Source: an uncultured Eisenbergiella sp. (lineage in GTDB: Bacteria; Bacillota; Clostridia; Lachnospirales; Lachnospiraceae). From it: a stretch of DNA of 64,000 nt. Numbering within the stretch: the stretch's first letter is position 1; every line of letters begins with the position of its first letter. The translations under genes were made by a program, and so were the position numbers. Shown here piece after piece: positions 24,489-33,511 of this stretch. The notes under the pieces are model-generated. The model was not told the DNA's origin, made no database searches, and was given only the letters and a program-made list of their open reading frames with translations. Location of the stretch: positions 1 to 64,000 of the forward strand of contig CANQUI010000001.1 in the NCBI GenBank assembly GCA_947626995.1, in the 5' to 3' direction.

Positions 24489-25804
24489 CGGATACTACGG
24501 TTTATCAGGTAAAAAACATTTGGGGACAACTGAAAAAAAAGGAGGCGGTGGTGACGGTGCCCGGTTCGAAAAGCATTACCAACCGGGCGCTTTTGCTGGC
24601 GACGCTGGCGGAGGGGGAGAGCCTGTTACAGGGCGCTCTTTTTTCCGACGATTCCCGCTATTTTCTGCAATGTGTGCAGACGCTGGGCTTTGCGGCAAAG
24701 GCGGAAGAAAAAGACAGGACCATCCGCGTTTGCGGGCTGGGCGGGCGCATCCCGAAACGGGACGTATCGCTGTATGTGGGGAGCGCCGGGACGGCGGCCC
24801 GGTTTCTGTCCGCCTTTTTGGGCATGTCCGAGGGCAGCTGGGATCTGGACGCGTCGGAGCAGATGCGGCGCCGGCCGATGGAGCCGCTGTTGGACCGGCT
24901 TTCCTTTCTGGGGGCCGATATCGTATGCGCCGGCCGGCCGGGACATTTCCCCTTCCGGATCATGGGACACGGCGTAAAGGAGAGGGAGGTTTCCGTAAAC
25001 ATCGATCGTTCCAGTCAGTTTTTGAGCGCGCTGCTGATCTCTTCCTGCCTGGCGCCGGAGGGGCTGCGCGTGATCCCGGAAGGCTCTCACGGCATGGCGT
25101 ATGTGGATATGACCGTGGAAATGATGCGGGAATTCGGCGTGTGCTGTGAAAAGAAAGAAGAAGCGGGGCGCATCGTCTATGAGATTGCGCCGGGGCAGTC
25201 CTATCGGGCGCAATCCTATTCGATTGAACCGGACGTTTCGGCGGCGGCCTATTTTTATGCCATGGCCGCGATCCTGGGGATCCGCGTGACGGTAAGGGGC
25301 GTGTTTTTAAACGGCAAACAGGGGGATCTGGCCTTTTTGCGTATTCTGGAGAGGATGGGATGCCGTTTGGAGGAGACCGCAGAGGGCGTGGCGCTGACGG
25401 GGCCGCCCCAGGGAGAGCTGACCGGAATCTGTGCCGATATGAGCGCCTGTTCCGATCAGGCCATTACGCTTGCCGCCATCGCGCCTTTTTCAAACGGGCC
25501 GGTGACCATCCGGGGGATCGGCCACATCCGGTTTCAGGAAAGCGACCGGCTGTCGGCCATCGTGACGGAACTGACCCGGATGGGAATTGCCTGCCAAAGG
25601 AATGAGGACGGCGTCACGATATGGCCCGGCGCCCCTAAGCCTGCGCAAATCGAGACGTACGAGGATCACCGTATGGCCATGGGCTTTGCCCTCACCGGCC
25701 TTCGGGCGCCCGGGATCGGGATCCGGGACTGGCAGTGCTGCAAAAAGACCTTTGAGAATTACTTTGCGGTGCTGGAAGAGACGATCGCAACCCTGATTTC
25801 ATAA
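24485..25804 (+). CDS. aroA: 3-phosphoshikimate 1-carboxyvinyltransferase (EPSP synthase)
   Basis: Enzyme of 439 residues from the shikimate pathway; transfers enolpyruvate from PEP to shikimate 3-phosphate. Catalytic positions are intact: PGSKSITNRA (K, S and R), SAGTAARF, SSQFLSALL, the aspartate in SIEPDVSAAAYF, ESDR, EDHRMAM and the C-terminal KKTF. It is oddly placed among membrane glycosyltransferases with no other aromatic-amino-acid gene nearby, and overlaps the upstream stop by ATGA. Either a housekeeping gene has settled here or a paralogue makes an enolpyruvyl sugar; the conserved active site favours real EPSP synthesis. The 75 extra residues of the ORF-track version are not part of the gene. 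Confidence 0.9.
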   Translation: MTDTTVYQVKNIWGQLKKKEAVVTVPGSKSITNRALLLATLAEGESLLQGALFSDDSRYFLQCVQTLGFAAKAEEKDRTIRVCGLGGRIPKRDVSLYVGSAGTAARFLSAFLGMSEGSWDLDASEQMRRRPMEPLLDRLSFLGADIVCAGRPGHFPFRIMGHGVKEREVSVNIDRSSQFLSALLISSCLAPEGLRVIPEGSHGMAYVDMTVEMMREFGVCCEKKEEAGRIVYEIAPGQSYRAQSYSIEPDVSAAAYFYAMAAILGIRVTVRGVFLNGKQGDLAFLRILERMGCRLEETAEGVALTGPPQGELTGICADMSACSDQAITLAAIAPFSNGPVTIRGIGHIRFQESDRLSAIVTELTRMGIACQRNEDGVTIWPGAPKPAQIETYEDHRMAMGFALTGLRAPGIGIRDWQCCKKTFENYFAVLEETIATLIS

Positions 25805-25843
25805 AGCCGCAGCCGTTTCGCGGCCCGGGAATCGAAAAAGAAA

Positions 25844-25872
25844 ATGACAATCCGACGCGAAATGTGTATAAT
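25844..25872 (+). promoter_or_regulatory. Promoter of pseH
   Basis: ATGACA (25844-25849), 17 bp, TATAAT (25867-25872). A small GCCGC/GCGGC stem (25806-25824) just after the aroA stop may end the previous transcript, but it has no T-tract. Confidence 0.75.
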
Positions 25873-25901
25873 ACAGGTATTGGGAAAGGGGATCAAAAAA
25901 G

Positions 25902-26429
25902 ATGCGCACGGATCGTTTGGAGGCGGAAAAGATCTATCTGCGGCCGATCACCATGGCGGATACCGACCGGATCATTTCCTGGCGGAACCAGGATTGGGTG
26001 CGGCGCAATTTTATCTATCAGGAACCGTTTACGAAGCAGGGGCACGAAACCTGGATGCGTACCCGTGTCGCCACGGGCGACGCCGTGCAGTTTATCATCT
26101 GCGACAAACAGACGGACAGGCCCCTGGGAAGCGTTTATTTCCGGGATATCGACCGCGGTAACCGCAAAGCGGAGTACGGAATCTTTATCGGGGAGGCGGA
26201 CGCTACCGGCCGGGGGATCGGGACGCAGGCCGCGCGGCTGGCGGTGGCCTATGCGAAAGACGTTTTGGGGCTGCACAAGCTGATGCTGCGGGTGTTTGCG
26301 GACAATACGGGCGCCATAAAGAGTTATCAAAACGCCGGATTTGTCCGGGAGGCGTATTTAAAAGACGAGATCCTGCAGGAAGGGGTTTATCGGGATATGC
26401 TCCTGATGGCGGTGATCTTTGAGGATTGA
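25902..26429 (+). CDS. pseH: GNAT N-acetyltransferase, PseH-like
   Basis: Acetyltransferase of 175 residues. It begins YLRPITMADTDRIISWRNQDWVRRNF, the typical PseH start, and has the acetyl-CoA loop GRGIGTQAARLAV and LHKLMLRVFADNTGAIKSYQNAGF. PseH acetylates the 4-amino group of UDP-4-amino-4,6-dideoxy-N-acetyl-altrosamine. It is separated from the other pse genes by 10 kb but has its own strong promoter. Related GNAT enzymes of other amino-sugar pathways are possible. Confidence 0.7.
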   Translation: MRTDRLEAEKIYLRPITMADTDRIISWRNQDWVRRNFIYQEPFTKQGHETWMRTRVATGDAVQFIICDKQTDRPLGSVYFRDIDRGNRKAEYGIFIGEADATGRGIGTQAARLAVAYAKDVLGLHKLMLRVFADNTGAIKSYQNAGFVREAYLKDEILQEGVYRDMLLMAVIFED

Positions 26430-26442
26430 AGCGGAGGAATCG

Positions 26443-27417
26443 ATGAAAAAGCAGCTGGTTAGTTTTGTCATCCCCTGTTACCGTTCGGCGGGGACCATTG
26501 AAGGCGTGGCGGGGGAAATTAAAGAGGCCATGGAACGGCTGACATCGTATGAATATGAGATCATTTTAGTCAACGACGGTTCCCCGGACGACACCATGGA
26601 CCGGATCCGCGGCCTTTGCGCAAAAAATCCGCGGATTACCGGGGTGAATCTGGCGCGCAATTTCGGACAGCACGCCGCGTTGATGGCGGGATGCCATCAG
26701 GTCAGGGGAGAGATTTTAGTCTGTCTGGACGATGACGGGCAGACCCCCGCCAACGAGGTGGGCAAGCTTTTGGAGGCGCTGGATCAGGGCGCGGACGTCG
26801 TCTACGCCAGGTATGCGCATAAGCACCACAACGCCTTTCGCAACTTCGGCAGCAGGATCAACGATTTTATGCTCCGTTTCATGCTGCACAAGCCCAGGGA
26901 TCTTTATATTTCCAGCTATTTTGCGGCGCGGCGTTTCGTGCTGGAGGAGATGCTGCGTTACGAAAATGCGTTTCCCTATGTGATCGGCCTGGTGCTGCGC
27001 ACCACGCGCAATATCGTAAACGTGACGGTGGAGCACCGCGACCGGCAGACCGGCGTGTCCGGCTATACCTTTGGAAAGCTGTTGGCGCTGTGGCTGAACG
27101 GATTCACCGCGTTTTCCGAAAAACCGCTGCGGATTTCCACGGTGGCCGGCGTCAGCTTTGCAATCATCGGGTTCTTGTACGGGATTTACACCGTGATCAA
27201 AAAACTGACGCTGCCGGGCGTTCCCGTAGGGTTTTCGGCGCTGATGTCGGCGCTGATGTTCATCGGCGGTATGCTGATGCTGATGCTGGGGCTGATCGGC
27301 GAATACATCGGCAGGATGTATATCTGCATGAACCATGCGCCTCAGTTTGTGGTGCGGGAGGTCGTGACCCAAAAAGAGGAAACAGACGAAATAAACGAAA
27401 AAAACGGGGACTGCTGA
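26443..27417 (+). CDS. Polyprenyl-phosphate glycosyltransferase (GT2, GtrB/ArnC/DPM1-like)
   Basis: GT2 protein of 324 residues with two C-terminal membrane helices (about residues 230-300). SFVIPCYRSAGT, VNDGSPDDT, NLARNFGQHAALMAG and DDDGQTP match the DPM1/GtrB group, which load a sugar from a nucleotide donor onto undecaprenyl phosphate. The product would feed the GT-C-like proteins at 19791, 22725, 38600 and 61627. ATG 26443 has GGAGG 5 nt upstream. A strong hairpin follows at 27445. Confidence 0.85.
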   Translation: MKKQLVSFVIPCYRSAGTIEGVAGEIKEAMERLTSYEYEIILVNDGSPDDTMDRIRGLCAKNPRITGVNLARNFGQHAALMAGCHQVRGEILVCLDDDGQTPANEVGKLLEALDQGADVVYARYAHKHHNAFRNFGSRINDFMLRFMLHKPRDLYISSYFAARRFVLEEMLRYENAFPYVIGLVLRTTRNIVNVTVEHRDRQTGVSGYTFGKLLALWLNGFTAFSEKPLRISTVAGVSFAIIGFLYGIYTVIKKLTLPGVPVGFSALMSALMFIGGMLMLMLGLIGEYIGRMYICMNHAPQFVVREVVTQKEETDEINEKNGDC

Positions 27418-27444
27418 CCGTTTGCACAGCAGGCAAAAAACGCA

Positions 27445-27470
27445 CAGGGCGCAGAGAGATCTGCGCCCTG
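27445..27470 (+). terminator. Strong hairpin, probable terminator
   Basis: CAGGGCGCAGA and TCTGCGCCCTG form an 11-bp perfect stem with a GAGA loop, 28 bases after the GtrB-like stop. There is no T-run after it, but a new promoter starts 17 bases later. Confidence 0.6.
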
Positions 27471-27486
27471 ATCGACGGTTTGGCGG

Positions 27487-27515
27487 TTGTCATCAAATGT
27501 CAAATGTGCTATACT
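27487..27515 (+). promoter_or_regulatory. Promoter of the polymerase/ligase-bacillosamine unit
   Basis: TTGTCA (27487-27492), 17 bp, TATACT (27510-27515). The spacer holds a tandem direct repeat of CAAATGT, which could be an operator. Confidence 0.75.
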
Positions 27516-27577
27516 GCTATGGATAATGGGAAAAAGTGGGGAGTGCGCCTTGCGCAGTCCCCTCAAAGGAAGGGAAA

Positions 27578-30013
27578 ATGAACCGCAGGATCGGAAAAAG
27601 CCGCGCAATCCTATATGTGATTCTCTTTTATACGGCCGTCGTATGTCTGATACTGGGGCGCAGCAGCCTTTTCAATACGGACCGGCAGACGGCGGGGCGG
27701 GAAGTCGTGCAGGGTACCGTTTCGGTCCGCCTGGATCAGCAGGTCCAGCAGGTCTTTCTTGCGGAAGGGACGAATCTGCGTTATCTGGATCTGTATGTGA
27801 CCTCGGAGGAATCCGCCGGCGAACGGTATCATCTGCTCCTTTATGACGCGCAGAACAACCGGCTGGTGGATCGGGACGTGGACATGCCTGAGACTCCCCT
27901 GCCGGGCTTTTGGCGGATCCCCATAGGCGTTTCCACCACGCCCGGCGACGCATATGTCTGGCAGCTTCAGGGAACGGATACGCCCGTGGAGCTGGCCTAT
28001 GAGAATACGGGCGATACGGGACTTGTCACCTTCGGCAATTATTATCTTCTCCACGACGGGGAAACCAGGATGCAGACGGCGCAGAATATCGTCATGCGTC
28101 TGACCTATACGGACCATCCTTCTGCCGGAAAGCTTCTGCTTGTGTACGGCAGCCTGCTTTTGACGGCGCTTTTGCTGATCGTACTTACCCGGCGGGTGCT
28201 GCGGCCGTCCGGACAGATGACGCTTTCCCGTCTTTTGCAGCTTACGCTGGGGCCGGTTCTTTTGGCCGGCGGGATTTTTCTTGTGTATGAGATCTTTGTC
28301 CGGAATCTGTTCGGGGGCAGGACCGAGGATAAGCTGGTCTATGCGGCGGGCATCGGAATTGCCGCAGCCTGGGCTGGATGGGCGCTTTTTGGAAAAAGAA
28401 AGCAAAAAGAAACGGTCCCGTTTCGAGCGCTTTTGGCTAAAAACGGCATGGACTGGCTGCAGACGGCCTGCTTTGCCGGGGCGCTGATGGGAACCATTCA
28501 TTTTATGAACGCGCAGTTTCAGGCCCGGCAGGATCTGGCCTATCGGGAAGTGCTGTTTTGGGTCTGTCTGGTGCTGCTGACCATGGGGCCGGTGCGCGCG
28601 CTGAAAAACAGATGGGGGCTGATCTGGCTGGTTTTTGCCGGGAGTGTGGGAACGGCCTTCTACCTCTATCAAAAATATGGGGTCAAGCCAGAGAAAACGG
28701 TGCTTTCCATGCGTCTGTATGAGATCCTGATCGCGATCCTGGCGGGATTTTTACTGCTTTCTCTCCGGGAACGCATCCAAAGCGGACGGTTTTCGGTCCG
28801 CGAGGTGAACCGGCCTTATGCGCTGGCGACGGCGCTGCTTTTGTTCCTGCTGGCCGCCCTGCGCAATACCCGGGGATGGCCGCTGTATCTGGCGGCGGTT
28901 TTTGGCCTGTTTTATCTTTTTTATCTCAGTTGGGAAAAACGGGACCGGCTGTTGTATAATTTCTGCAACGGGGTTATCCTAAACTTTACGGCGGCTCTTT
29001 TGTTTGCCCTGGCGCGGCGGCCGTTTCGGGCCTGGGTCTATTTCCGCTATAATTTTGTGTTTCATACCGTGACCATCACGGCCTATTATCTGACGCTGGT
29101 GCTCTGCGCGCTGACGGTCCGTCTGCTGGCGAAGCGTTATCTGGAAAAAGAAGAGCCCATCCGGATGTGGGGCACGCTGCTGCTCTACGGAATAGCCGGA
29201 TCGCTTTTGTTTCTGACCCTGTCCAGGACCGGCTATCTGGCCGTGATCGTCATGAGCGTCATTGTGGTGCCCTTTGCGGTATTGTTCTGTTTCCGGCAGG
29301 GGATAAAAGCGCTTTTTCAAAACGTCCTTCTGATGGCGGCCGCCTTATTGCTCTGCCTGCCGGTGACCTATACGGGGATCCGTATCCTGCCCGCGCTGTA
29401 TAACGATCCCTATCTTTATGAGGTGGAGGATTCCGCCGCGGCGATCCATCGGGACGATCCCAAGGATTCCAGCGCCTATATGTCCGTTTCCTATTTCCGG
29501 TACATGATGCGCAACAAGCTGCTGGGGGAAGAAGAGACAAAGGCCATGGCGCCGCTGCGCAGGGACGGTCTGACCGTGACGGTGTCGCAAGAGCTGCTGG
29601 CGTCCCGGGCGGATTCGGAGCTGTCGGACGTGGAACAGTTTTCCAACGGACGGATGGAGATCTTTAAACGGTATCTGGAGGAGGTCAACTGGTTCGGGCA
29701 TACGGATATGGGCGTTGTGCTTGCGGACGGTTCCGTCAGTATCCATGCGCACAACACGTATCTGCAGGTCATCCACGACCACGGGCTTGTGGCAGGGATC
29801 GTCTATCTGGTCTTTGGGGCAGTCAGCGCCATCCTCCTGTTTGGCTATGCGCGGCGCAATGGCCGCCGGGATCCTTACGCGATCCTGCCTGTGGCGGTGC
29901 TGATCGGCTACGCGGTGGCGGGACTGGTGGAATGGCTGTTCCATCCCTGCAACCCCATGGGATTTTCCGTGATGGTGATATTCGCTCCGCTTTTATGCAA
30001 AAGGAAAAGTTAG
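27578..30013 (+). CDS. O-antigen polymerase/ligase-like membrane protein (Wzy_C family)
   Basis: Membrane protein of 811 residues. One N-terminal helix is followed by an extracytoplasmic beta-rich domain (about residues 40-190), then about twelve helices. SRTGYLAV and a long external loop ending AHNTYLQVIHDHG are the arginine and histidine landmarks of O-antigen ligases and polymerases (WaaL/Wzy). It would polymerise glycan repeats or transfer them to a final acceptor outside the cell. The extra N-terminal domain is unusual for the family and may bind the acceptor. ATG 27578 follows AAAGGAAGGG; the ORF-track start adds 14 residues without support. Confidence 0.75.
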   Translation: MNRRIGKSRAILYVILFYTAVVCLILGRSSLFNTDRQTAGREVVQGTVSVRLDQQVQQVFLAEGTNLRYLDLYVTSEESAGERYHLLLYDAQNNRLVDRDVDMPETPLPGFWRIPIGVSTTPGDAYVWQLQGTDTPVELAYENTGDTGLVTFGNYYLLHDGETRMQTAQNIVMRLTYTDHPSAGKLLLVYGSLLLTALLLIVLTRRVLRPSGQMTLSRLLQLTLGPVLLAGGIFLVYEIFVRNLFGGRTEDKLVYAAGIGIAAAWAGWALFGKRKQKETVPFRALLAKNGMDWLQTACFAGALMGTIHFMNAQFQARQDLAYREVLFWVCLVLLTMGPVRALKNRWGLIWLVFAGSVGTAFYLYQKYGVKPEKTVLSMRLYEILIAILAGFLLLSLRERIQSGRFSVREVNRPYALATALLLFLLAALRNTRGWPLYLAAVFGLFYLFYLSWEKRDRLLYNFCNGVILNFTAALLFALARRPFRAWVYFRYNFVFHTVTITAYYLTLVLCALTVRLLAKRYLEKEEPIRMWGTLLLYGIAGSLLFLTLSRTGYLAVIVMSVIVVPFAVLFCFRQGIKALFQNVLLMAAALLLCLPVTYTGIRILPALYNDPYLYEVEDSAAAIHRDDPKDSSAYMSVSYFRYMMRNKLLGEEETKAMAPLRRDGLTVTVSQELLASRADSELSDVEQFSNGRMEIFKRYLEEVNWFGHTDMGVVLADGSVSIHAHNTYLQVIHDHGLVAGIVYLVFGAVSAILLFGYARRNGRRDPYAILPVAVLIGYAVAGLVEWLFHPCNPMGFSVMVIFAPLLCKRKS

Positions 30014-30015
30014 AC

Positions 30016-31923
30016 ATGCAGAACAGAAAAACCAATCAGAAAAAAAACAGGATCAATTATCAGAAATTTTACCGAAGAACGGCGCTGGTGGCCTATGATA
30101 TCATCAGCATTGTGGCGTCCAGCTTTCTTGCCCTGCTGTTCCGGTATGATTTTCAGCTGGGAGCGGTGCAGTCGGAATTCCTGCTTTCGGTACGCAACTT
30201 CATCGGGATCAACGTGCTGCTTACTCTTGTGATTTTTTACCTTTTCCGCCTGTACAACAGCCTCTGGGCCTTCGCGGGAGAAACGGAGCTGCAGAATCTG
30301 GTGCTGGCCTGTCTGACCTCCAGCGTGGCCACCGGGATCGGGATCAATTTCTTCCGGGTGGAATCGTCGGCCAAGGCGGTGCCGGACAGTTATTATTTCG
30401 CCTATTTCTTTTTCCTGCTGTTGTTCCTGTTTGCCAGCCGGTTTTCCTATCGTTTCCTGCGCAGCCAAAAGCATAAGATACAAAACCGCAAAAACAGCAT
30501 ATCCGTCATGATCATCGGCGCGGGGGAAGCGGGCAATACGATCATAAAGGAGATTATCACCAGCAATTACTCCACGATGGTGATCCGCTGCATCATCGAC
30601 GACGACCGGAACAAATGGGGGCAGTTCATTCAGGGGATCCGCGTGGTGGGCGGCAGAGAAAAGATCATCGAATCCGTGGATCTTTACAACATCGATGAGA
30701 TCTTTCTGGCGATTCCTTCCGCCACCCCGGCGCAGATCCGGCAGATCCTGGAAATCTGCAAGGAGACCAGCTGTAAGCTGCGTTCCCTGCCCGGCCTGTA
30801 CCAGCTGGTAAACGGAGAGGTCAACGTCAGCAAGCTGCGGGATGTGGAGGTGGAGGATCTTTTGGGCCGGGAGCCGATCCGCGTGGATCTGGATTCCATT
30901 CTGGGCTATGTGCAGAATCAGGTGGTACTGGTAACGGGCGGCGGCGGCTCCATCGGCAGCGAGCTGTGCCGGCAGATCGCCGTCCATAAGCCGGCGCGGC
31001 TGATTATTTTTGATATTTATGAAAACAATGCGTACGATATTCAACAGGAGCTGAAGGAAAAATTCCCGCAGCTGCCGCTCACCGTACTCATCGGCAGCGT
31101 CCGCAATACGAACCGGATCAACGCGGTGTTCGAGACGTGGAAACCGGATATCGTCTACCACGCGGCGGCGCATAAGCATGTGCCGCTGATGGAGGATTCG
31201 CCCAACGAGGCGGTGAAAAACAATGTGTTTGGCACCTGGAAGACGGCCATGGCCGCGGCGGTGAACGGCACGCACAAATTTGTCATGATCTCCACGGACA
31301 AGGCGGTGAATCCCACCAATATCATGGGCGCCAGCAAACGGATCTGCGAGATGATCATCCAGACCTTCAACCGCCATTACGACACGGAATTCGTGGCGGT
31401 CCGCTTTGGCAATGTGCTGGGCTCCAACGGGAGCGTGATCCCGCTGTTTAAAAGGCAGATTGCGGCGGGCGGGCCGGTGACGGTCACCCACCCGGATATC
31501 ATCCGGTATTTTATGACCATTCCCGAGGCGGTGTCTTTGGTGCTGCAGGCGGGCGCCTATGCAAAAGGCGGCGAGATCTTTGTGCTGGATATGGGAGAGC
31601 CGGTACGGATTCTGGATCTGGCCAAAAACCTGATCCGGCTGTCCGGCTATCGGGTGGACGAGGATATCCGGATCGTGTTTACGGGACTGCGCCCCGGAGA
31701 GAAGCTGTACGAGGAGCTTCTGATGAAAGAAGAGGGGATGCAGGATACCCAGAACAGCCTGATCCACATCGGAAGGCCCATTGAAATGGACGAGAAGAAA
31801 TTTTTCGTGCAGCTTAAGGCCCTGGAGGAAGCCTCCAAAAACGAATGTAACGACATCCGTCCCCTGATACGCGAGATCGTGCCCACCTATCACTATCCGG
31901 ACAACGGCGGAAGAAAAGAGTGA
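30016..31923 (+). CDS. epsC: UDP-GlcNAc 4,6-dehydratase, membrane-bound (EpsC/PglF/CapD family)
   Basis: Protein of 635 residues: four N-terminal membrane helices, a CoA-binding-like Rossmann domain (IGAGEAGNTIIKEI, near residue 165), and a C-terminal SDR domain (TGGGGSIGSELCRQI, HAAAHKHVPLMEDSP, STDKAVNPTNIMGASKR). It converts UDP-GlcNAc to UDP-4-keto-6-deoxy-GlcNAc, the first step to bacillosamine-type sugars. ATG 30016 lies two bases after the upstream stop, with AAAGGA upstream. It is the first enzyme of the unit epsC - VOC - epsN - epsL. Confidence 0.88.
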   Translation: MQNRKTNQKKNRINYQKFYRRTALVAYDIISIVASSFLALLFRYDFQLGAVQSEFLLSVRNFIGINVLLTLVIFYLFRLYNSLWAFAGETELQNLVLACLTSSVATGIGINFFRVESSAKAVPDSYYFAYFFFLLLFLFASRFSYRFLRSQKHKIQNRKNSISVMIIGAGEAGNTIIKEIITSNYSTMVIRCIIDDDRNKWGQFIQGIRVVGGREKIIESVDLYNIDEIFLAIPSATPAQIRQILEICKETSCKLRSLPGLYQLVNGEVNVSKLRDVEVEDLLGREPIRVDLDSILGYVQNQVVLVTGGGGSIGSELCRQIAVHKPARLIIFDIYENNAYDIQQELKEKFPQLPLTVLIGSVRNTNRINAVFETWKPDIVYHAAAHKHVPLMEDSPNEAVKNNVFGTWKTAMAAAVNGTHKFVMISTDKAVNPTNIMGASKRICEMIIQTFNRHYDTEFVAVRFGNVLGSNGSVIPLFKRQIAAGGPVTVTHPDIIRYFMTIPEAVSLVLQAGAYAKGGEIFVLDMGEPVRILDLAKNLIRLSGYRVDEDIRIVFTGLRPGEKLYEELLMKEEGMQDTQNSLIHIGRPIEMDEKKFFVQLKALEEASKNECNDIRPLIREIVPTYHYPDNGGRKE

Positions 31924-31927
31924 GAAC

Positions 31928-32326
31928 ATGAAAATCCATCATATCGGTTATCTGGTCAAAAAACTGGAAAAAGCGGCGGCGGCTTTCGAGGGGCTGGGAT
32001 TTTGCAGGACGGGAGACGTCACCCGCGACGAAGGCAGGGGAGCAGACATCCTGTTTCTGGAAAAGGACGGGTATCAGGTGGAGTTAATCAGTCCCTTCAC
32101 GCCGGAATCGGTGGTGGCGGGCCTGATCAAAACCTATAAAAACGCGCCGTACCATCTCTGCTATGAGGCGCAGGATTTTGAGGCGGACGGGAAGTGGCTG
32201 GAGGAAAACGGCTACACCCGTATCGGAGAGCCCATGGAGGCCCCCGCCATCGGAGGCAGGAAGGTGGTATTTTACCTGCACCCCGCCGCGGGGATGCTGG
32301 AGCTTTTGCAGCAGGCGGCAAAGTAA
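31928..32326 (+). CDS. VOC (glyoxalase-fold) family protein
   Basis: Small protein of 132 residues with the paired beta-alpha-beta modules of the vicinal oxygen chelate fold. It starts IHHIGYLVKKLEKA and has metal-ligand candidates H in IHHIGY, E in YQVELISPF, H in YHLCYE and E at the C-terminal GMLELLQ, as in methylmalonyl-CoA epimerase-type enzymes. It could be a sugar epimerase or lyase acting on the 4-keto sugar, but the function is unknown. It lies 4 nt after epsC and 25 nt before epsN, an intimate position inside the amino-sugar module. Confidence 0.75.
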   Translation: MKIHHIGYLVKKLEKAAAAFEGLGFCRTGDVTRDEGRGADILFLEKDGYQVELISPFTPESVVAGLIKTYKNAPYHLCYEAQDFEADGKWLEENGYTRIGEPMEAPAIGGRKVVFYLHPAAGMLELLQQAAK

Positions 32327-32351
32327 GAACCACAGAAAGAGGGAAAAGAAA

Positions 32352-33482
32352 ATGGAAGAGAAACGGATTTATCTGTCGTCTCCCACGATGCACGGGGACG
32401 AGCAGCGGTTTGTAAAGGAGGCGTTTGATACCAACTGGGTGGCGCCTTTGGGACCCAACGTGGACGCGTTTGAAAAAGAGATGGAGGCGTATACCGGCTG
32501 CGGCCATGCCGCCGCGCTTTCCTCGGGAACCGCCGCCCTGCACCTTTCTGCGATCCTGGCGGGGGTCAAAGAGGGCGATCTGGTGTTTGCCTCTTCCCTG
32601 ACCTTTTCCGCCAGCGTCAATCCCGCCTGCTATGAAAAGGCGATACCGGTCTTTGTGGATTCGGAGACGGACACCTGGAATATGGATCCTGCGGCGCTGC
32701 GGCTCGCTTTTGAAAAGTATCCGCACCCGGCGGCGGTCATTGCGGTGCATTTGTACGGCACACCGGCTAAGATCGACGAGATCCGGCAGATCTGCCGGGA
32801 ACATGACGTGCCGCTGATTGAGGACGCGGCGGAGTCTCTGGGCGCTTCTCTGAAAGGGCAGATGACCGGGACCTTTGGCGATTTCGGCATTTATTCCTTT
32901 AACGGAAATAAGATCATTACCACCTCCGGCGGCGGTATGCTGGCGGCAAAGGACGAGGCCGTTGTGGCCCGGGCCCGTTTTCTGGCCACGCAGGCCAGGG
33001 ATCCGGCGCGTCATTACCAACATTCCAACATCGGCTATAATTATCGGATGTCCAATGTGGTGGCCGGGATCGGGAGAGGACAGCTTGTGCATTTAAAAGA
33101 GCATATTGCGAAGAAACAGGCCATATACCGTCAGTATCAGGAGGCGTTTGGGGATATCGAAGAAATTTCCATGAATCCCATGAATCCCGACGGCGAGGCC
33201 AACAACTGGCTGTCGTGCATGACCATCGCCCCCGGCTGCCCGGTGACGCCGGTGCAGATCATGGACGCGCTGGCAGAGCACAATATCGAAAGCCGCCCCA
33301 TCTGGAAACCCATGCATTTGCAGCCCGTATTCTCCCATTGTGATCTGATTCAGGTAAAAGAGGGAATCAGCGTTTCGGAGGATATTTTCAACAGAGGTCT
33401 GTGTCTGCCCAGCGACATCAAAAATACGCCGGAGGATATGAACCTGATCTGCGGCATCGTCCGCAGACAGTTTGGCAGATGA
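32352..33482 (+). CDS. epsN: UDP-4-keto-6-deoxy-GlcNAc transaminase (EpsN/PglE family)
   Basis: PLP-dependent sugar aminotransferase of 376 residues. RIYLSSPTMHGDEQRFVKEAF, SGTAALHLSAIL, the Schiff-base lysine in FNGNKIITTSGGGM and HYQHSNIGYNYRMSNV are strongly EpsN-like (PglE in the Campylobacter pathway). It makes the UDP-4-amino sugar from the EpsC product. The next pathway step, N-acetylation by an EpsM/PglD-type hexapeptide-repeat enzyme, has no gene in this window. ATG 32352 follows GAGGGAAAAG; the track start lies inside the VOC gene. Confidence 0.88.
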   Translation: MEEKRIYLSSPTMHGDEQRFVKEAFDTNWVAPLGPNVDAFEKEMEAYTGCGHAAALSSGTAALHLSAILAGVKEGDLVFASSLTFSASVNPACYEKAIPVFVDSETDTWNMDPAALRLAFEKYPHPAAVIAVHLYGTPAKIDEIRQICREHDVPLIEDAAESLGASLKGQMTGTFGDFGIYSFNGNKIITTSGGGMLAAKDEAVVARARFLATQARDPARHYQHSNIGYNYRMSNVVAGIGRGQLVHLKEHIAKKQAIYRQYQEAFGDIEEISMNPMNPDGEANNWLSCMTIAPGCPVTPVQIMDALAEHNIESRPIWKPMHLQPVFSHCDLIQVKEGISVSEDIFNRGLCLPSDIKNTPEDMNLICGIVRRQFGR

Positions 33483-33511
33483 CGTACCGCCCACAGGGCA
33501 GGGGGGATAGA

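Noticed and set aside
30010-31929. 639-aa minus-strand ORF opposite epsC
   Set aside because: It mirrors the whole epsC coding sequence, has no family motifs and is rich in His, Arg and Gln, as expected for antisense of a GC-rich gene.
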